Shown here in pieces: positions 60,682 to 64,000 of a DNA stretch of 64,000 bases (the first letter of the stretch is position 1; each line of letters begins with the position of its first letter). Source of the DNA: Spirosoma endophyticum (GTDB taxonomy: Bacteria; Bacteroidota; Bacteroidia; Cytophagales; Spirosomataceae); contig NZ_FOLQ01000011.1 of NCBI RefSeq assembly GCF_900112365.1, forward strand, positions 62,001 through 126,000, read 5' to 3'. The notes below the pieces were generated by a model. It had not been told where the DNA came from and searched no databases. It saw only the letters and a program-made list of their open reading frames with translations. A program made the position numbers and the translations under genes.

Positions 60682-61002
60682 AACGGATGATTAGTAATGA
60701 ATGAAAAATGGGTGAAATCTTGGCACCTCACTGCGAATTCGGTCGGTGCCGGACCTTTTCCATAATTTATGTTGATTCGAGGTTAGATTCAGTAGTAAAG
60801 CCTGTACTCCAGCCGGATCGGAAACGTTGCGATGTATTTATCAAAACGGCGGTTTACAATCGATCTGGCTACCTTAACAACGCCTCCATGGCCTATAATG
60901 GTGTTCCTACCAATGGGGAAACCGACAGAATCAGGATTTAAGTAGACGAATTAACACATTTCGTCGCCCGTTCGCTCAAATAAAACGTTGCTAAATCTAG
61001 CA

Positions 61003-61182
61003 TCAGTCACTGCCTGGAGCTCGATAAAGTATTGCGGCTGCCTGAAACTGCTGTAGGTGGTCGTTAACGCTATTGATTTGGGCGGCAAATAAATTCGGCT
61101 CTTCCGTCAGTACGTCTGTAAAGTTTGTGTTAGCCGCGTATTTAACCTCAGTCGTCGGCTTCAAATTGGTGCGTAGGAATCA
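61003..61182 (-). pseudogene. Relic of a TolC/CusC-type outer-membrane factor (3' end only)
   Basis: An open minus-strand segment ending in TGA at 61003-61005 reads TEVKYAANTNFTDVLTEEPN followed by LFAAQINSVNDHLQQFQAAAILYRAPGSD. This is the standard end of RND outer-membrane factors (Y..G...Y.DVL.AQ..L..AQ......L.QLQA...LY.ALGGG). No start codon or N-terminal part exists. It lies directly after the RND pump relic, keeping the pump-then-channel order. Confidence 0.7.
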
Positions 61183-61310
61183 AAAACACGCTCAGCAATC
61201 TACCAAATAGTATACCGCCGATGGCGCCTGTACCAATCGTATTGGGCATTTAGCAGAAGATAGACAAACGCCAGATATAGAGATAAGCCAACGAATATGC
61301 GGTTCGAACA
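61160..61310 (-). pseudogene. Relic of an RND (AcrB/CusA-type) efflux pump
   Basis: Two pieces in different frames. RIFVGLSLYLAFVYLLLNAQ then YDW (about 61245-61305) resembles the membrane segment FVYLLLAAQYES in the second half of RND pumps. PNTIGTGAIGGILFGRLLSV then FLIPT (about 61175-61250) resembles the last transmembrane segment (IGTGVxGGM...LAIFFVP). The order is right, but most of the sequence between them is deleted and the frame differs. No intact RND gene remains in the window. The part 60700-61000 shows no gene I can identify. Confidence 0.65.
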
Positions 61311-61346
61311 GCTTACTGGCGAATAGACTTTAGTAAAAAGATATCA

Positions 61347-62927
61347 TCATTCCACAATCACGCACGCATAGGCCGGCACCGTCACCCGGTTACCGGTGAA
61401 CGAACCGCCTGAGACTGTTTCGAAGACAATGCACCGGCACCAGTATTCATCTGGAGAAAACACGACTTCGAGCGGCTTTTTTGTCAGGTTATGGACCACC
61501 AAAACACGCCGTCCATTTGTTGTACGACGTATAAATGATACAGTGCCTTTTTGCCGAATACCCGTTTGCTCTAACCGACTTAGGTTGTCATTCAGAACTG
61601 GATGGCTGTTGCGATATTGAATCAGGCGTTTGTAGTGATTGAGTAAGGAATTGGGGTCATTTTCCTGTTCGCTCACGGGTTTAACCGTTTGGCTGGTTGA
61701 ATAGCGGCCACGTCGCCAGGATGTGCGCTGTTTATCACGGGCACGGATGTCCCACAGAAATGGTTCACGGATGCTCTCGTCGGGTTTCATGCCCAACATG
61801 CCAATTTCTTCCCCATAGTAGAGATAGGGGAGGCCGGGCAAGGTTAACAGGAGATTTGCCGCCACTTTTAACCGGTTAAGATTGCCCTTTAACAAGCTCC
61901 CAATGCGGTTCTGGTCGTGATTTGACAGAATAAGTGCGTCAATAAAATCTGGATTCACCTTAGCGAACGTATTATGAACATACGTCATAAACTCAACTAA
62001 ATCTTCGGTATCGTCCTCTTGCTGAACGATTTCGGGAATCATTAGTTGTAAGTCGAAATTGAAATTAGCTTTAAGCCCCCGGAAATAAGGCGCGATCCGT
62101 TCGGGGCGCGTCCAGACTTCGCCCACCGTGTAGGCGCGAGACGGTCCGTCGCCACGGTTTGCCGCTTCAACCACCCCCCCGAATTCCTGCCAGAACTCAT
62201 GGTTTTTGGGTTCATCGAATTCCCGGTAAAGGTGACGGGCCGCATCAAGCCGAAAGCCATCCAGACCTATTTCGTTGAGCCAATAGCGGGCGATGGTAAA
62301 GATTTCTTCCCGCAGCGGACGGTGGTCGAAATTCAGGTCGGGCATGCCGCTCCAGAACATACCATAATATTTCTCCCTATACGTAGCACCGCGAACGGAA
62401 TGCCAAGGATTTCGTTCACCCGAATCAGCCGTAATGTCGCGGGTAGCCAGATTGCGCGATTTAATTTCCTCGGGAAGCAGCCATTTGTAATAGTTCCAGT
62501 ATGGATTGTCCGGCCCTTTGGATGCTTCCCGAAACCACGGATGCTGAATGCTGGTGTGATGAATCACTAAATCGATAATGACAGCAATACCCCGCTGGTG
62601 GGCTTCGCTGACCAGTCGTTTGAAATCGTCCAGCGTACCATACTCCGGGTCGATACCGTAGTAATCCGTTACGTCGTATTTATGATAGGTTGGGGATGGA
62701 TTGATAGGCATCAGCCAGATAGCCGAAATGCCAAGACTCTTCAAATAATCGAGATTGTTGGTAACGCCATTGAGATCGCCGATGCCATCGCCATTGGAGT
62801 CGGCAAATGAACGAACGAAAATTTCGTAATGAACTCCCGAACAACCCGTACGAATTTGGCTTACTGGTAATTGGTCAAACGACACGTTGGACTGCGAAAC
62901 GACTGATTTAGAAGGACTGGATTGCAT
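61347..62927 (-). CDS. GH13 alpha-amylase family / trehalose synthase-like glycosidase
   Basis: 526 residues, no signal peptide. The GH13 barrel starts YEIFVRSFADSNGDGIGDLNG. Conserved regions are I (IDLVIHH), II with the nucleophile Asp (GLDGFRLDAARH), III with the acid Glu (YTVGEVWT) and IV with Asp (LSNHDQNR). The C-terminal beta domain (KGTVSFIRRTTNGRRVLVVHNL) ends the protein. It acts on alpha-glucans or maltose; without a signal it is probably intracellular, or exported in a way not visible here. It resembles the oligo-glucosidase and trehalose synthase groups, and the exact specificity is unclear. Confidence 0.92.
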   Translation of the reverse strand: MQSSPSKSVVSQSNVSFDQLPVSQIRTGCSGVHYEIFVRSFADSNGDGIGDLNGVTNNLDYLKSLGISAIWLMPINPSPTYHKYDVTDYYGIDPEYGTLDDFKRLVSEAHQRGIAVIIDLVIHHTSIQHPWFREASKGPDNPYWNYYKWLLPEEIKSRNLATRDITADSGERNPWHSVRGATYREKYYGMFWSGMPDLNFDHRPLREEIFTIARYWLNEIGLDGFRLDAARHLYREFDEPKNHEFWQEFGGVVEAANRGDGPSRAYTVGEVWTRPERIAPYFRGLKANFNFDLQLMIPEIVQQEDDTEDLVEFMTYVHNTFAKVNPDFIDALILSNHDQNRIGSLLKGNLNRLKVAANLLLTLPGLPYLYYGEEIGMLGMKPDESIREPFLWDIRARDKQRTSWRRGRYSTSQTVKPVSEQENDPNSLLNHYKRLIQYRNSHPVLNDNLSRLEQTGIRQKGTVSFIRRTTNGRRVLVVHNLTKKPLEVVFSPDEYWCRCIVFETVSGGSFTGNRVTVPAYACVIVE

Positions 62928-63096
62928 TCAGAGAGAGAATTGCTACTCGTTACCAAACCGAGAAATTAACCGGTGAGTTTGAAAACTAACCTAAGATAGA
63001 TGTATGTACTACAATTGTCCTAACACATACAGAAAAGATCGTATTTTTTCGACAGGGTTTCCAATCCTGAAATCCTGTTACTCCTCTCAGAAAGTC

Positions 63097-63687
63097 TTAA
63101 CGGACATAGGCTTTCAGTGCCTGATAGACCCGGTGCGTTGGCAGGCCCATAACAGTGTAAAAGGAGCCTTCCAGTCGTTCGATGCCAACGAGCCCAATAA
63201 AATCCTGCGCCCCATATGAACCGGCCTTGTCGAAGGGGGCGCATTCGCGGATGTAATACGTAATCTCGTCGTCGGTTAACGTAGCGAATTGTACCGTGGT
63301 TTCGTCGGTGAACGAGTCCAGATGTGGCTCACCATCATTGGCGGGCGATAGAATCGCGACTCCCGTTCGAACGCGGTGAGTACGTTCCGACAAGGCACGT
63401 AGCATTCGACGGGCATCGGCCTCATCCTGTGGCTTATTCAGGATTTGATCGGCTAAGATCACGACTGTATCCGCGCAGAGAACGATCCGGCTCCCCAGAT
63501 CAGCCCTGAATTGGTCAGCTTTCTGACAGGCTAAATATTCAGCTACCTCATCAGCAGGCATGTCGTCCGGGAATATTTCGTCGGTTGGGCGGGTTTCAAT
63601 GGTGAACACGAAGCCCGCATCGGTCATGAGCTGTTTTCGGCGCGGTGACCCCGAAGCCAGCACAAGTGGATAGCGTAATGTGAGCAT
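63097..63687 (-). CDS. maf: Maf-family nucleoside triphosphate pyrophosphatase
   Basis: 196 residues from the ATG at 63687; an in-frame GTG seven codons upstream is less likely. Maf signatures: YPLVLASGSPRRKQLM, FTIETRPTDE, LCADTVVILADQILNKPQDEADARRML, HRVRTGV and the C-terminal GSYGAQDFIGLVGIERLEG. The enzyme hydrolyses dTTP, UTP or modified nucleotides to the monophosphate, keeping them out of nucleic acids. Cytoplasmic. It is divergent from the GNAT gene, with about 80 bases between. Confidence 0.95.
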   Translation of the reverse strand: MLTLRYPLVLASGSPRRKQLMTDAGFVFTIETRPTDEIFPDDMPADEVAEYLACQKADQFRADLGSRIVLCADTVVILADQILNKPQDEADARRMLRALSERTHRVRTGVAILSPANDGEPHLDSFTDETTVQFATLTDDEITYYIRECAPFDKAGSYGAQDFIGLVGIERLEGSFYTVMGLPTHRVYQALKAYVR

Positions 63688-63765
63688 ATAATCAGAAGTA
63701 CGAATCACAAAAATAACCCAAAGACAGGGGTTTTACGTATATTGGTAAGTTTCTTGCACTGCCTT

Positions 63766-64000
63766 ATGACCATCCGACCTGCTACGACCGCCGACGCAGC
63801 TCCGCTAACGGAGCTTGCTACATTAACCATGCGCGAAGCCTTTGGGCCACCTCATAATCCAGCCGAACTGGTTGATGAATATATCCAGTCGTCCATTACA
63901 CAAGCTGCTTTAGAAACCGAACTGACCGATCCACGCTCCGCGTTTTTTGTACTTGAACTGCCCGATGGAACACTCGTTGGCTATGCCAAGCTGCGTCGAC
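63766..64000 (+). CDS. GNAT-family N-acetyltransferase (cut by the window end)
   Basis: The ATG at 63766 opens MTIRPATTADAAPLTELATL, the usual GNAT N-terminus, and the frame runs to the last base. The visible part reaches the beta-strand pair FFVLELPDGTLVGYAKLRR. The acetyl-CoA loop (Q/RxxGxG/A) would lie beyond the end. Substrate cannot be told. Confidence 0.85.
   Translation, partial: MTIRPATTADAAPLTELATLTMREAFGPPHNPAELVDEYIQSSITQAALETELTDPRSAFFVLELPDGTLVGYAKLRR

Overview
The window looks like chromosomal DNA from a Spirosoma-like member of the Cytophagales (Bacteroidetes). The reasons are the near-balanced base composition, a large TonB-dependent receptor with a carboxypeptidase-like N-terminal domain, many SPII lipoproteins, TIG, FAS1 and beta-helix surface proteins, promoters of the TTG-N17-20-TAnnTTTG type rather than sigma70 boxes, and long intergenic inverted repeats. 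I saw no rRNA, tRNA, CRISPR array, transposase or integrase.

Layout. Bases 1-5200 hold the most distinctive locus: a KaiC-like double-ATPase protein, two tandem KaiB-like proteins, a cytoplasmic PAS histidine kinase and a convergent single-domain response regulator, followed by an unknown membrane-anchored protein. From 5.2 to 9 kb there is a 2Fe-2S ferredoxin, a HAD nucleotidase, an FAD oxidoreductase and an HSD10-type dehydrogenase. From 9 to 15.4 kb the minus strand carries a TonB receptor, two FKBP lipoproteins that are paralogues, and a FAS1 lipoprotein. From 15.6 to 22.3 kb is an envelope-biogenesis run on the plus strand: uppS, bamA, two Skp/OmpH chaperones and a secreted protein of unknown function. 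From 22.4 to 28.3 kb the minus strand holds an aldose epimerase, rpsG, rpsL, a DUF3467 protein and pyruvate carboxylase. From 28.5 to 43 kb there is a hicBA toxin-antitoxin pair, acetoacetyl-CoA synthetase, a pseudouridine synthase with a very long disordered arm, deoC, a 3-methyladenine glycosylase, yicC, a pdxA with an unusual N-terminal extension, a phosphoglycerate-dehydrogenase-like gene, a TIG lipoprotein, a MoxR/ChlI-like ATPase and an SGNH-like protein. From 43.5 to 52 kb there is a beta-helix surface protein, YbjQ, a small lipoprotein, a SMUG2-like glycosylase, a class A beta-lactamase-like enzyme, a VWA protein and a CocE-type hydrolase. From 52 to 56 kb is an export operon (ABC membrane domain without an ATPase, HlyD, TolC). 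From 56 to 64 kb there is a second HicAB pair wedged between pyrB and a duplicated pyrB 3' end, a sulfatase, a frameshifted M28 peptidase, a repeat-tailed secreted protein, relics of an RND efflux pump, a GH13 amylase, Maf and a GNAT gene cut by the window end.

How the genes work together. The Kai locus can be read as a timing or ATPase-switch module with its own two-component output. UppS, BamA and Skp jointly supply lipid carrier and outer-membrane protein assembly. RpsL and RpsG form a short ribosomal operon lacking the usual fusA/tuf neighbours and bounded by hairpins. The most unusual DNA-level observations are the pyrB-end duplication around hicAB, whose differences are all synonymous in the last 24 codons, the RND pump relics, and the set of long intergenic inverted repeats.
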